A stretch of DNA of 42,052 nt, from the NCBI GenBank assembly GCA_002855745.1, contig NDWX01000015.1, positions 1 through 42,052 on the forward strand. Reading direction: 5' to 3'. The notes below the pieces were generated by a model that saw only the letters and a list, made by a program, of their open reading frames with translations, was not told where the DNA came from and made no database searches. Each line of letters begins with the position of its first letter. Positions within the stretch are counted from its first letter, which is position 1. Shown here piece after piece: positions 1-9,151 of this stretch. Source of the stretch: Thermofilum sp. NZ13. Its GTDB lineage: Archaea > Thermoproteota > Thermoprotei > Thermofilales > Thermofilaceae. The position numbers and the translations under genes are program-made.

Positions 1-256
1 GGCCTCAGGACGGCCCTGATGAGCGTCCCGTCTGGCGCGCGCAGGAAGGCGAACTCCTCGCGGCCCAGCCACTCGGTGGCGTAGATCATGAAGCCCTTCC
101 CCCTCCTGACTTGCACGTGCTCATGCTCAGGCCTGAGCACGTGCAAGTCAGGAGGGGGAAGGGCTTCATGATCTACGCCACCGAGTGGCTGGGCCGCGAG
201 GAGTTCGCCTTCCTGCGCGCGCCAGACGGGACGCTCATCAGGGCCGTCCTGAGGCC
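1..256. repeat. Perfect 123-bp inverted repeat (fold-back) at the window edge
   Basis: Bases 1-123 are the exact reverse complement of 134-256, separated by a 10-base loop at 124-133. I checked the arms base by base and found no mismatch. The right arm codes for the C-terminal part of an ABC-transporter ATPase, while the left arm is the same coding sequence running backwards, so the ATPase cannot continue upstream. A perfect long arm, a tiny loop and a position at the very end are typical of a chimeric or fold-back assembly end. A genuine cruciform-forming duplication is possible but less likely. Confidence 0.95.
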
Positions 257-350
257 GGAGGAGAGGCTCACCGTCGGGGAAGAGGTCGAAGTGTACTTCG
301 ACTTCAAGAAGGTCCAGTTCTACAGGCGAAGCGGGGAGCTAATAGTATAG
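124..350 (+). CDS. ABC transporter ATP-binding protein, C-terminal TOBE fragment (5' truncated by fold-back)
   Basis: This is the C-terminal end of a MalK/UgpC-type sugar ABC transporter ATPase. Only the TOBE-domain end is present: it starts with an LRPEHVQV strand, as is usual for the regulatory oligonucleotide-binding fold after the nucleotide-binding domain, and ends at TAG 348-350. Walker A, signature and Walker B motifs are missing because the sequence folds back on itself at about 124-133. The last 12 bases overlap the convergent CruF-like gene. The MalEFG operon near 37-41 kb lacks an ATPase, and this family (MalK/MsmK) is the one that often serves unlinked importers. Pairing the two is inference only. 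Confidence 0.75.
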
Positions 351-1073
351 TTTTTCTGCTTCCGCCTTCCTTCCCTTCCTGCTTATGAGGTACAAAGCCG
401 ACGACGCTGTAGCCAGCAGTGCGAAGCTGGCGAGAGCGGGGAGGACGGCTCCTCCAGATGCCTCCTTGAGTATCGGGAGGCAGGCCGCGAGAACGGTGAA
501 CGAGACGGCGGGCCTAGACGCAGGCTCCCTTTTCACCAGTCTCTGGTAGACGAGAATGGCGGTGGCTGACACCGTCGCCCAGCCCAGGTAGTTCGTGAAG
601 GGCACGCCAAACCAGCAGGGGCACTGCGCGCTCCACATCCAAAGTCCCTTCTCCACCATAACCGGATCAACTCCGAGATCGAGGAGAACCATATAAAGAG
701 TCGCCGCCAGCGCCCTCTTCCACCTCCCCGCGAGGGGGAGCGCGGAGAGGTACGACGCGTACAGGTAGGTGCCCCAGGCGATCACCACGGGCACGGGGAC
801 GCCGAATACCCGAGGCGCTCTCCACGTGTAGGTGTAAGCCCCGAAGGGCAGGCCCGTGCTGAGCCCTACGACCTCAAAAGCGAGCCCCGTCGAGGAGCCG
901 ATTAGAAAGAGTAAAGGCGCTCCCCGCCAAAAGGTCCATGAGACGCCAAGCGATGCCGAGAGGAGGGCGAGCATCATGTACTCGCTGAGAGGCCTGTCCA
1001 AGAAGACCTGGAGCACAAAACCCAGCGCTAGAAGTATAGAAGCATAGATCCCCCGTGCAGTCATTCCCGTCAT
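339..1073 (-). CDS. CruF-like carotenoid hydratase family membrane protein (DUF422)
   Basis: This 244-residue integral membrane protein has about seven hydrophobic segments. It resembles the DUF422/CruF family, whose characterised members hydrate the ends of C40-C50 carotenoids such as bisanhydrobacterioruberin. Supporting features are the G-x-YTYTW segment near residue 80, the conserved D-P-V-M-V-x-K-G-L-W-x-W stretch near residues 135-148, and the following GVPFTNYLGW motif. ATG at 1073 was used; a second ATG lies nine bases downstream. It is divergent from gap and overlaps the ABC-ATPase stop region by 12 bases. No phytoene synthase or desaturase lies in the window, so a carotenoid substrate is unproven. 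An isoprenoid or lipid substrate is possible. Confidence 0.7.
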   Translation of the reverse strand: MTGMTARGIYASILLALGFVLQVFLDRPLSEYMMLALLSASLGVSWTFWRGAPLLFLIGSSTGLAFEVVGLSTGLPFGAYTYTWRAPRVFGVPVPVVIAWGTYLYASYLSALPLAGRWKRALAATLYMVLLDLGVDPVMVEKGLWMWSAQCPCWFGVPFTNYLGWATVSATAILVYQRLVKREPASRPAVSFTVLAACLPILKEASGGAVLPALASFALLATASSALYLISRKGRKAEAEKLYY

Positions 1074-1130
1074 TTACTCTTTAATCAGCAGGGGTTAAAG
1101 CCATTTTGTCATTATTGATTAATAATAATA

Positions 1131-1140
1131 CTTTAAATTA
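1131..1140 (+). promoter_or_regulatory. TATA-like box for gap, leaderless promoter
   Basis: The AT-rich CTTTAAATTA lies about 25 bp before the GTG start of the GAPDH gene, inside a strongly AT-rich gap (1105-1145) in an otherwise GC-rich region. The distance puts transcription initiation at or next to the start codon, so the mRNA is probably leaderless. This supports choosing GTG 1161. Confidence 0.6.
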
Positions 1141-1160
1141 ATAACTTCTGCTTTTAAGAC

Positions 1161-2174
1161 GTGATCAAGGTCTCGGTGAACGGCTACGGTACGATAGGCA
1201 AGAGGGTAGCCTGGGCTGTCAGCAGGATGCCAGACATGGAGCTCGTAGGCGTCTCGAAGACGAAGCCCGACTGGGAAGCCGCTCTAGCCGTCAAGAACGG
1301 GCTCAGGCTGTTTATCCCAGACGGCTACGCCGAGCGGTTTGAGGAAGCTGGGATCAAGCCATCCGGCTCCATCGAGGAGATGATCGCTGAAAGCGACGTG
1401 GTCGTCGACGCGACGCCCAGCGGAGTCGGGGCGAGGTACAAACCGGTATACGAAGCGGCGGGGAGGAGGGCGGTGTTTCAGGGAGGCGAGAAGCCGGATG
1501 TCGCCGAGGCGAGCTTCTTCCCGCTGGTGAACTACTCGAAGGCTCTCGGGAAGAGGTACCTGAGGGTGCTTTCGTGCAACACGACAGGCCGAGCGAGGGT
1601 GATTTATGCTCTGTCAAGGGTGGGCGAGCTCAGGCGGGTTTACGGCGTGATAGTTAGGCGGGGGGCCGACCTCAAAGAAATATCGAGGGGCCCGATCGAG
1701 GGGTTGCTCCTCAAGAGCCTGCCGCCCCCCTCCCACCACTGGCGCGACATAGCCGAGATTTTCCCCAACGTCGAGGTCTTAACCTACGCGGTCGTCGCGC
1801 CGACCACCCTCTCGCACCTCCACGTGGTTTTCGCCGAGTTCCGCGACTCGGTTTCCGCGTCGAAGCTCGTCGACTCGCTACGTGAGGTTCCCAGAGTCCT
1901 CGTGCTGGACGACAGCGTCAGGTCAACCGCGGAGCTGAGAGAGCTGGCCAGGTACGCTGGTAGGCTCTTCGGGGACATATACGAGGTTGCCGTATGGGAG
2001 AATAGCGTTGCAGTGAAGGGGGCGATAGCTTCCCTAGCCTATGCGGTTCACCAGGAGGCGGTCGTGATCCCTGAGAACGTGGACGCTGTGCGGGCATCCG
2101 CGTCTACCGCGAGGGAGGCAGCGGACTCCATACTCCTCACGGACAGGATACTGGGCGTGAAGAACTGGCTTTAA
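1161..2174 (+). CDS. gap: Archaeal glyceraldehyde-3-phosphate dehydrogenase (class II)
   Basis: This is the phosphorylating NAD(P)-dependent GAPDH of archaeal glycolysis/gluconeogenesis, converting glyceraldehyde-3-phosphate and phosphate to 1,3-bisphosphoglycerate. The N-terminal Rossmann motif VNGYGTIGKR is at residues 6-15. The catalytic cysteine lies in SCNTTG (C139), the archaeal form of the motif. The 337-residue length is usual for the family. The start is GTG, supported by a TATA-like box about 25 bp upstream and by homology beginning right at the Rossmann strand. In many hyperthermophilic archaea this enzyme works mainly in the gluconeogenic direction, which would fit PEP carboxylase and RuBisCO elsewhere in the window. 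Family assignment is firm; direction of flux is inference. Confidence 0.95.
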   Translation: MIKVSVNGYGTIGKRVAWAVSRMPDMELVGVSKTKPDWEAALAVKNGLRLFIPDGYAERFEEAGIKPSGSIEEMIAESDVVVDATPSGVGARYKPVYEAAGRRAVFQGGEKPDVAEASFFPLVNYSKALGKRYLRVLSCNTTGRARVIYALSRVGELRRVYGVIVRRGADLKEISRGPIEGLLLKSLPPPSHHWRDIAEIFPNVEVLTYAVVAPTTLSHLHVVFAEFRDSVSASKLVDSLREVPRVLVLDDSVRSTAELRELARYAGRLFGDIYEVAVWENSVAVKGAIASLAYAVHQEAVVIPENVDAVRASASTAREAADSILLTDRILGVKNWL

Positions 2175-4572
2175 ATCGGGTCGAGGGGCTGTTTTTATGT
2201 GCGCTTAGGTTACGCTCTGCTACTAGCGGCTCTAGCCATAGTAGTCGTTACGGCGAGCGCGCGTGCTGAAGGAGGTTGCGTGGAGCTCGTCTACTCGGTT
2301 CAGGACAGTGTGGGGCCCGGCTACTACTCCTACTACCCCCTCACCTTCGACTCAACCGGGAACGTTAATCTAACCCTGTACCCGGAGCTGTACTCGAGTG
2401 TGCCTATAAGCCTCGTGATCTACGACCTCACCTCCTCCAGGGAGCTGGCCTCATCCCCCTCTCTGCCCAGGATCCTCATCCCCCTCTCGGCGTCAGTGCG
2501 GACTCCTAGGAGGGTCGGGCTGGCCGTATACAACCCCTCAGCCTCGGCCGCTCGGGTTAGTGGAAGCTTGAAGGCCTTGCTGTGTGGCGAGCCAGCGCTG
2601 GCGTGGGCGCTAAGCCGCGCAACCAACACGGTGGCGACGAGCGTGGGGAGGGCTACCCCGACGGGAATCGTGGACCTGGGCATCGCGTACCTCAATGGGT
2701 CCTACACCTCCTACTCGTACAACTTCACCCGCGCGAGGGCCGAGGTGTGGTTCACCCCGGAGCTGAAGGCGACTAGCTACGACCACTTCCCCCTGAGGGG
2801 GAGCTTCAGCGTCCAACTGAACCTGAACCTTAAGGTCTTGACCAGGGGGGGAGGGCAGCAGATCTACTGGGTTCAGGAGGTTCTCATAGTCACGGGGAGC
2901 GGCGCTTACGTCAACGTGAATATCTGGAACACCACAAAGGTCTCGAAAGTCCAGTACTGCTTCCTCTCCCCCCTTAACCCCGCGAGCATCACCGGGAGGG
3001 GCCGCGTCCACTACTACACTGGGAGCCAGGGAGGGTGCGCGGGCGACGTGTATATCTATGCATCGCAGGTGACACCCCTGGGGGCCTCTGCAGCGCTCGA
3101 GGTAGCGCTCAGCGCCTCGCCCCAGGGGGTTACGGTGAGCTTCCACAGTGACTCTGGTGTTGTGGACTCCGTGAGAATCTCGCCGTTAGATGGCGTTAGC
3201 TGGGCCGGCTTCGTCGTGGAGCCGGTCCTGTGGGAGTGGTCTCCCCTTGACGCCGAGCTCGTCTTAGCCGGCAGGTCGAGCGACTACCCAACCGCCGTGC
3301 TGGAGAGCGGAGCGGTGACGCTGAAGCTCAGCTACTTCCGGGAAAACCGCTGGTCCCTCCCGCAGGCCGCGTGGTCAGCCGGAGGAAACACCTTCGAGAA
3401 AGCAGTAGCGAGCGTATCGCAGGTCGTTGATGGCGCCGCCCGAGTGACCCCCGGCGAGCCTGTCGTGAGGCAGCTGTGGGCTTTCCTCGTCCTTGTCCGA
3501 ACCCCCTTAGGCACCTACTACTCCACGAGCCTAGACATCTCCCAGTTCATCGTCCCCGTCGTGGACCTCGGTAACGGCACGAGGCTCGTCAACCCAGCAG
3601 TCTACGTAGACGGCCAGCTGTTCAACGGCTCGAGGGTCTGGCCGGGTGCAGCTGTCGACATCGCGTACACCAGGCAGTATAGGGTTTTTGTCGTACTCCC
3701 CACCGGTGCCCGCGAGGACTGGGTGGACGAGGGCACACCCGTCGAGTCACTGGTGCCCCGGGAAATAAGCTTCGACAACGGCACCAGGTACGTGCTCGAG
3801 CGCGTCCTCCTCTCAGGCGAGGAGGTCGACCCGAGTAGCAGGGTCGCGAGCGCTGGAAGGCTTGAGGGGGTCTACAGGAAGCAGTTCCTCGTCACGATAG
3901 CATCTGTGAACACTACGACCCTCTGGCTCGAAGCCGGCTCAAAGCTCTCACCGCTCATCCCAGCAGCTATCGAGTTTGGCAACGGCACGAGGCTCGCGTC
4001 ACCCATCGTCCTCTACCGAAACACGAGCTTTAGCCTCGCGGAAGCCGTAGCTACGGGACCGGGCGTCTACAGGGTGGTTTACCGGAAGCAGTACCTTGTG
4101 AGAGTTACTGCGCTGAACACCACCTACGAGGACTGGGTGGACGAGGGCGCAACCTTCGAGGTCAAAGCCCCGAGCTTCGAATCCAGAGGTGTGGCCGTGC
4201 TACCGGTTGCGTACGAGTACAGCGGTAAGCGCCAATCCTCCCCCAGCGTCGTCGTCCGAGCACCCCTCAGCGTGAGAGTGGTGTACAACGCGACCGCGCG
4301 GGTAGCGCTAACCAACTTTAACCTGCCAGCACTCTACGCTGAAGTAACGCTCAAGTGCGGATCCACGTCACGTAGAGCAACGCTCTTTCTAGCCTGGGAT
4401 GTCTCACTCACCCTAGGAGACGTAAACACGGCTAACTGCTCGGTCGAGTACACGAGCACCCCCTCTTGGCCCCTCCTCCCCGCTTTAATCGTCACCATCA
4501 CGCTCATCGCCGCGAGGGTCACGGCAAGGAAGAGGGCAAGCAGGCCTCAAGCCTCGGCTGTAATCGCAGCGT

Positions 4573-5213
<641 letters not shown>

Positions 5214-5252
5214 CTAGTAAGCAAATTACTAGTATTTAAACATCTCTAGTAA
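5214..5252 (-). promoter_or_regulatory. Putative vapBC promoter/operator with three CTAGTAA elements
   Basis: CTAGTAA occurs at 5214-5220 and 5246-5252 on the plus strand, and inverted (TTACTAG) at 5226-5232. The first two form an inverted pair around a 5-bp spacer, directly at the vapB start. The third lies on the other side of the minus-strand TATA-like box (about 5233-5240), 32 bp or three helical turns from the first. This placement fits repression by the AbrB-fold antitoxin. The motif is seen directly; binding is inferred. Confidence 0.6.
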
Positions 5253-5398
5253 GTACTCGAACCACGAGCATCAGCGGGCGTGTCCCTAGAGGAGAGGAGC
5301 CATTCATACTTCTGTAAACTTTTACAATAATCTCTCTTCATATCTAAAAATTTATGCGTACTTACCGCTTATGCTAAGGTAATTATTGCAGAAAAGTA

Positions 5399-6808
5399 TT
5401 GGAAAAGATGAAAAATCGATTGGAGCATCACAGCGAGATGGCTATTCCGAGGCTGATGTGCACCCAGCACCCGGACTCCACTGTAAGGATCCCGGTATCT
5501 GAGGAGGTGCAGGAGGCTATCTTAGGCTACGGGCTGTACGGTTGCGACGAGGTCATGGTGGACTTCGAGGGCAAGCTGACCCCGTACTCCCAACCGCGTG
5601 ACATAGTCCTCAAGGCTCTCGAGGAGGGTATTCCGGTCGGGGAGGAGTTCTTCGTGACGGTCAGGGTGCCGAACCCGAAGCTAGAGGGCGTGGACAGGCT
5701 TCTCCTGGCGCTAGAGTCGGCTGTGCTGGCGAACTACTACTCTGTCAACCACACGGGCGTAGAGGCTGTAAGATGGGTAGTCGTGCCGATGGTCGACTCC
5801 TCTGACGTCCTCCTCGTAGCGCACAGAGCCCTCCACGAGAAAGCCCGGCTAGTGCGGGAGCTCACGGGCGTCCACACGGAGCCGCCCGAGGTGGTTCCGC
5901 TCCTCGAGGGGGTCAGCGAGCACCTTAACGCGGAGTCGATACTGGCCTCCTACTTCGAGTCTCTCGAGAGAAGCGGCATCGACCCCAAACCCCTCAGGGT
6001 CTTCGTGGGTAAGAGCGACGCGGCGCTCCGCTCAGGCCACCTCGCCTCTCTTCTCTCTACACTCCACGCCCTGAGCTCGATCCACGACCTTGCCCATCGC
6101 CTCGGAGTGGATGTGAGCGTGGTTCTCGGCATGGGCTCTCCCCCCTTCCGAGGCGGGCTGAACAACCCTTCTCTAGCTGAGGTGGAGGCGCGCTTCTACC
6201 GAGGCTTCGACACGGCCACCCTCCAGTCAGCCGTCAGGTATGATGTGCCGCGCGAGGTTGCGCGGCACGTCTCCAAGGTTCTTCGGGACAACGCGGGGAA
6301 GCCCGCCACGAGATTCCGGGCGAGCCGCGAGCTGCTGGAGGCGCTGTCTCAAGCGTACAGAAGCAGGGTGACGCAGCTCCTGCCCGCGCTGAACGAGATC
6401 GCCGACAAGGTCCCGCAGACGCGCGAGAGGCTCGACCGGAGGCTCTACGGGCGCTTCATAGCTGAAGACGCACCAGGCCCGGCTCCACGTGCGATAGCAT
6501 TTACAGCCGCTTGCTACAGCGTGGGTTTCCCGCCCACCCTCCTCGATGCGCGCGGCATCATGGAAAAGCTGGAGGAGCTCTCCTCCCCCCTCCTGGAGCA
6601 TATAAAAGCGGAGCTAGAGCTCGACTACCAATTCTTCGTACCCGAGGTCGCGGGCCGTTTCCTCGGTCGTAGCCCCGTCAGGGAAGCCCTTGACCTGAAG
6701 GAGAAGATAGGAGTTGAGGCAGCTCCAAGAGAGAACTACCTCAGCGCCATCAACGCGGGCGATTTCGACGTGGTGCGCCTGGCAAGGATCCGGGGATTCC
6801 TCGGCTAG
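5399..6808 (+). CDS. ppcA: Archaeal-type phosphoenolpyruvate carboxylase
   Basis: The enzyme carboxylates PEP with bicarbonate to oxaloacetate, feeding biosynthesis. It belongs to the short archaeal-type PEPC family (about 470-520 residues), unrelated in length to the roughly 900-residue bacterial enzyme. Diagnostic stretches are IPRLMCTQHPDST near the N-terminus, DEVMVDFEGKLTP, KSDAALRSG, GMGSPPFRGG and the C-terminal PRENYLSAINAGDFDVVRLARIRGFLG. The start is uncertain: TTG 5399 is the longest, ATG 5408 is next, and ATG 5438 puts the protein start right at the conserved IPRLMC block where most relatives begin. A TATA-like TAAAAATTTA at 5344-5353 would give a short leader. Confidence 0.95.
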   Translation: MEKMKNRLEHHSEMAIPRLMCTQHPDSTVRIPVSEEVQEAILGYGLYGCDEVMVDFEGKLTPYSQPRDIVLKALEEGIPVGEEFFVTVRVPNPKLEGVDRLLLALESAVLANYYSVNHTGVEAVRWVVVPMVDSSDVLLVAHRALHEKARLVRELTGVHTEPPEVVPLLEGVSEHLNAESILASYFESLERSGIDPKPLRVFVGKSDAALRSGHLASLLSTLHALSSIHDLAHRLGVDVSVVLGMGSPPFRGGLNNPSLAEVEARFYRGFDTATLQSAVRYDVPREVARHVSKVLRDNAGKPATRFRASRELLEALSQAYRSRVTQLLPALNEIADKVPQTRERLDRRLYGRFIAEDAPGPAPRAIAFTAACYSVGFPPTLLDARGIMEKLEELSSPLLEHIKAELELDYQFFVPEVAGRFLGRSPVREALDLKEKIGVEAAPRENYLSAINAGDFDVVRLARIRGFLG

Positions 6809-7216
6809 CCGCCGGGCGTCCCGTGAAACGGTACTTCCGAGGTGATAGTGAAGAGAGGTCATAAAGGAGTCGGAGATCTGGGATATGCTCTGGAAGACCG
6901 CGCCTGGCTCATCTGCCCCCTCACTGGTCGGAGGGCCCCCTAGCGGGGTCATGGGTCGCCCGTAATGGGCGGGCCGCCCTGGCTGGGCGGCTTTCAGCCC
7001 GCGTCGCCGCGGGCACATCCCCTCCTCGCGCCGCGCGCGGCACCCTCCACTCCCCCTGAGGGGATGGGAGGGAACTGGGTTGCTCACTACCTCAAGGTGA
7101 AGAGGGATTTATCTCCTTTTCGCTTTGAGGGCTGGAAGTGGAAACTAGGGCGGAGCTGCACCAGCTATAGAAATATCTAGAGCTTCTGAGGTAACCCTCC
7201 TGAGTGGAAGACCCGT
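6809..7216. other. 408-bp intergenic region with a run of seven GC-rich hairpins (candidate structured RNA)
   Basis: No convincing protein lies here. Within 6917-7072 there are consecutive hairpins: 6917-6935, 6936-6948, 6958-6970, CCGCCC/GGGCGG at 6974-6990, CCCGCG/CGCGGG at 6998-7013, the 12-bp palindrome 7030-7041, and a two-part stem at 7043-7072 with a TCCCC/GGGGA inner helix. The block is much richer in G+C than its flanks. A weak minus-strand TATA (ATAAAT, around 7108-7113) lies about 25 bp before the block, so a minus-strand RNA of about 200 nt is conceivable. I looked for RNase P, SRP and tRNA hallmarks and could not confirm any. The segment 7160-7200 is AT-richer and likely holds the promoter of the next gene. 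Confidence 0.4.
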
Positions 7217-8050
7217 ATGGTCAGCGCGAAGGCCGCGCTGGAGCGTGCCCTCAGGACAAGCAGGAAGCTGGTCGTCCCAGGCGACAGGGTGTTCGTAGCC
7301 GTCAGCGGCGGGAAGGACAGCGCGGTGGCGCTGTACGTTCTCTGGGAGCTCCAGAAGACCAAGCACTTCGAGCTGAGGGCTTTCCACATAGACCTCGGTC
7401 TAACCCCCACGCTCGGGGTCGTCGAGGATCTGGCTGGGATGCTCGGCGTCCAGCTCCACACCGTCAGCCTCAGGGACTACGGGATAGACATACCCTCCGC
7501 GAGCAGGGCCCTGAGAAGGCCACCGTGCTCGGTCTGCGGGGCGGTGAAGAGGTATCTCATGAACAAGGTCCCCAGAGAGCTCGGGGCGACTAAGGTTGCG
7601 ACAGGCCACAACGCTGACAACATCCTGGCTTTTTTCCTGAAGGACCTTGCGCAGGGAAGGGCTGACTGGGCCGCTAAGCTCAAGCCAATCGTCCCCTCCA
7701 CGCACCCGAAGCTTCTCCCGAAGATCCGGCCGCTCTTCGAGGTCACAGGCGAGGAGGCGCTGGCGATAGCGGAGTCGCAGGGCCTGCCCTTCACGAGGGA
7801 GAGGTGCCCCCTTGCGCCGCTAAAGGGAGACTGGCTCCAACCCTTCTTGCAGGACTTCGCACTCAGGGTTGAAGAAAAGCACCCCGGCTTCAGGCTACAA
7901 CTGGTCCGCGGGATAGCCCAGCTACCCGTAACAGGCCAGAACCCAGAGCTCAGAGAGTGCAGGCTGTGCGGTGAGCCGAGTAGCAGGGACGTATGCGACT
8001 TCTGCCGAATACGCCTTAGGCTACAGCGCACGACGCTGGCCGTAGAGTAG
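7217..8050 (+). CDS. PP-loop ATPase, TtuA/TtcA-type tRNA 2-thiolation enzyme
   Basis: A 277-residue enzyme of the adenine-nucleotide alpha-hydrolase family that adenylates a tRNA base (U54 or U34, or C32 depending on the subgroup) before sulfur insertion. The PP-loop SGGKDS is at residues 30-35. The catalytic and cluster cysteines are C104 and C107 in PPCSVCG and C197 in ERCPLAP. A C-terminal zinc ribbon has CRLC and CDFC pairs. The N-terminal zinc ribbon usual for TtuA/Ncs6 is absent: the protein starts almost directly before the PP-loop. The 3' end overlaps the convergent MFS gene by 30 bases. Subgroup is uncertain; thermostabilising s2T54 formation is a reasonable inference in a hyperthermophile. 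Confidence 0.85.
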   Translation: MVSAKAALERALRTSRKLVVPGDRVFVAVSGGKDSAVALYVLWELQKTKHFELRAFHIDLGLTPTLGVVEDLAGMLGVQLHTVSLRDYGIDIPSASRALRRPPCSVCGAVKRYLMNKVPRELGATKVATGHNADNILAFFLKDLAQGRADWAAKLKPIVPSTHPKLLPKIRPLFEVTGEEALAIAESQGLPFTRERCPLAPLKGDWLQPFLQDFALRVEEKHPGFRLQLVRGIAQLPVTGQNPELRECRLCGEPSSRDVCDFCRIRLRLQRTTLAVE

Positions 8051-9151
8051 CAAAGCGGCGCTCATGGTCCACAGAGCTTCCAGCAGGAACACCGAGGGTC
8101 CGTGCGCCGCATAGGCAATGGCGCCTAGAGGGGCGGCGATTGACGCCCCTAAAGCTCCCAGGGTGTCTAAGGATGCATAAGCCACCTCCCTTTCCTTATC
8201 GGTGCTGTAAGAATAGGCAACAAAAGCGTTGAAAGCCGTGTAAATTGCAGTCCCGCAGAAGACCATCGCGACATATACTGCGCAAAAGTAACTCGGCGCC
8301 ACGAATGCAAGGAGCGAGAGGAGCGTGAGGGACAGCATGAGTGAGCTGAGAAGTCTCGGGCTCCCGGCTAGCCTGTCGGAGAGCAGGCCTGAAAGCAGGG
8401 GGGCTGGAAGGGACACAAGTCGGGATACGCTGACAGCAAGCCCCCACATCCACGGCTCGCATCCGTAGCTTACCGCAATGATTGGGTAAAGGTAACCCAG
8501 CCCCTCAGCGCACTCTAGTAGCATGAAAGAGAGGGCTGGACCTCGGAGTCCTCTCATTATGGTTTTAAAATCTGAGTGTAGTGTGCTAGCAGTACTTATT
8601 TCTCTGGCCGAGTCCCTGAGCCCTAGCATAGCTACGATGAGAGATGCTCCAGCGAGCGGGAAGGCCATGGTCAAGAGAAACTTGAAGCCGACGAAAGTGC
8701 CGAAGTAGAGAAGCGCGAGCGAGGAAGCTGCGGGCCCAACCACGGAGATTACGCCTGTAACAACATCGAGGATTCCGAAGAAACTCCCCTTCCTCCCGCT
8801 AGAGCTTGCGACAGCTGATTTCAGTGCAGGGGCTCTCATTCTGCTTGTAGACCACACCACCATCGCAACCAGGATCAGGGGTGGCATGCCCGTAGAGAAG
8901 AGAGCCAGACCGATCAGCTCAAAAAGGATAGACACAGATACAGTGTAGCGCAACCCGAGCTTCCTATTGGCGAGTAAACCCACTAATGGTGAAATCGCCG
9001 CGAGCAGGGTCAAGGCACTCTCAAGCACTCCAAGCTGTAGCACGTCGCCTCCCGCAAGGTAGTAAAACTGCTCAGCGAAGGGGAGGACGAGGCTTCTCCA
9101 CGTGCTCAGAAGCACAGCAAGGATGAAAATAGCGGTTAAGATACCCTTCAC
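8021..9151 (-). CDS. Major facilitator superfamily permease
   Basis: A 376-residue polytopic membrane protein with about 11-12 hydrophobic segments in two halves separated by a polar loop near residues 180-200, the layout of MFS transporters. There is an NRKLGLRYT basic loop between helices 2 and 3, in the place of MFS motif A, and SDRLAGSPR in the second half. The start is GTG 9151; GGGTG overlaps the start itself, so no separate Shine-Dalgarno site is clear. No substrate can be assigned from sequence, and neighbours give no hint because it is convergent to the thiolase and next to a gene-poor stretch. Drug, sugar or metabolite efflux are all possible. Confidence 0.8.
   Translation of the reverse strand: MKGILTAIFILAVLLSTWRSLVLPFAEQFYYLAGGDVLQLGVLESALTLLAAISPLVGLLANRKLGLRYTVSVSILFELIGLALFSTGMPPLILVAMVVWSTSRMRAPALKSAVASSSGRKGSFFGILDVVTGVISVVGPAASSLALLYFGTFVGFKFLLTMAFPLAGASLIVAMLGLRDSAREISTASTLHSDFKTIMRGLRGPALSFMLLECAEGLGYLYPIIAVSYGCEPWMWGLAVSVSRLVSLPAPLLSGLLSDRLAGSPRLLSSLMLSLTLLSLLAFVAPSYFCAVYVAMVFCGTAIYTAFNAFVAYSYSTDKEREVAYASLDTLGALGASIAAPLGAIAYAAHGPSVFLLEALWTMSAALLLYGQRRAL

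Noticed and set aside
2610-3146. 178-residue minus-strand ORF inside the thermopsin-like gene
   Set aside because: Antisense shadow of a good coding frame; Arg/Pro-rich with no domain or promoter.
6614-7087. 157-residue minus-strand ORF over the ppcA end and the hairpin region
   Set aside because: Low-complexity composition, overlaps the conserved PEPC end, and its first half is the GC-rich hairpin block.
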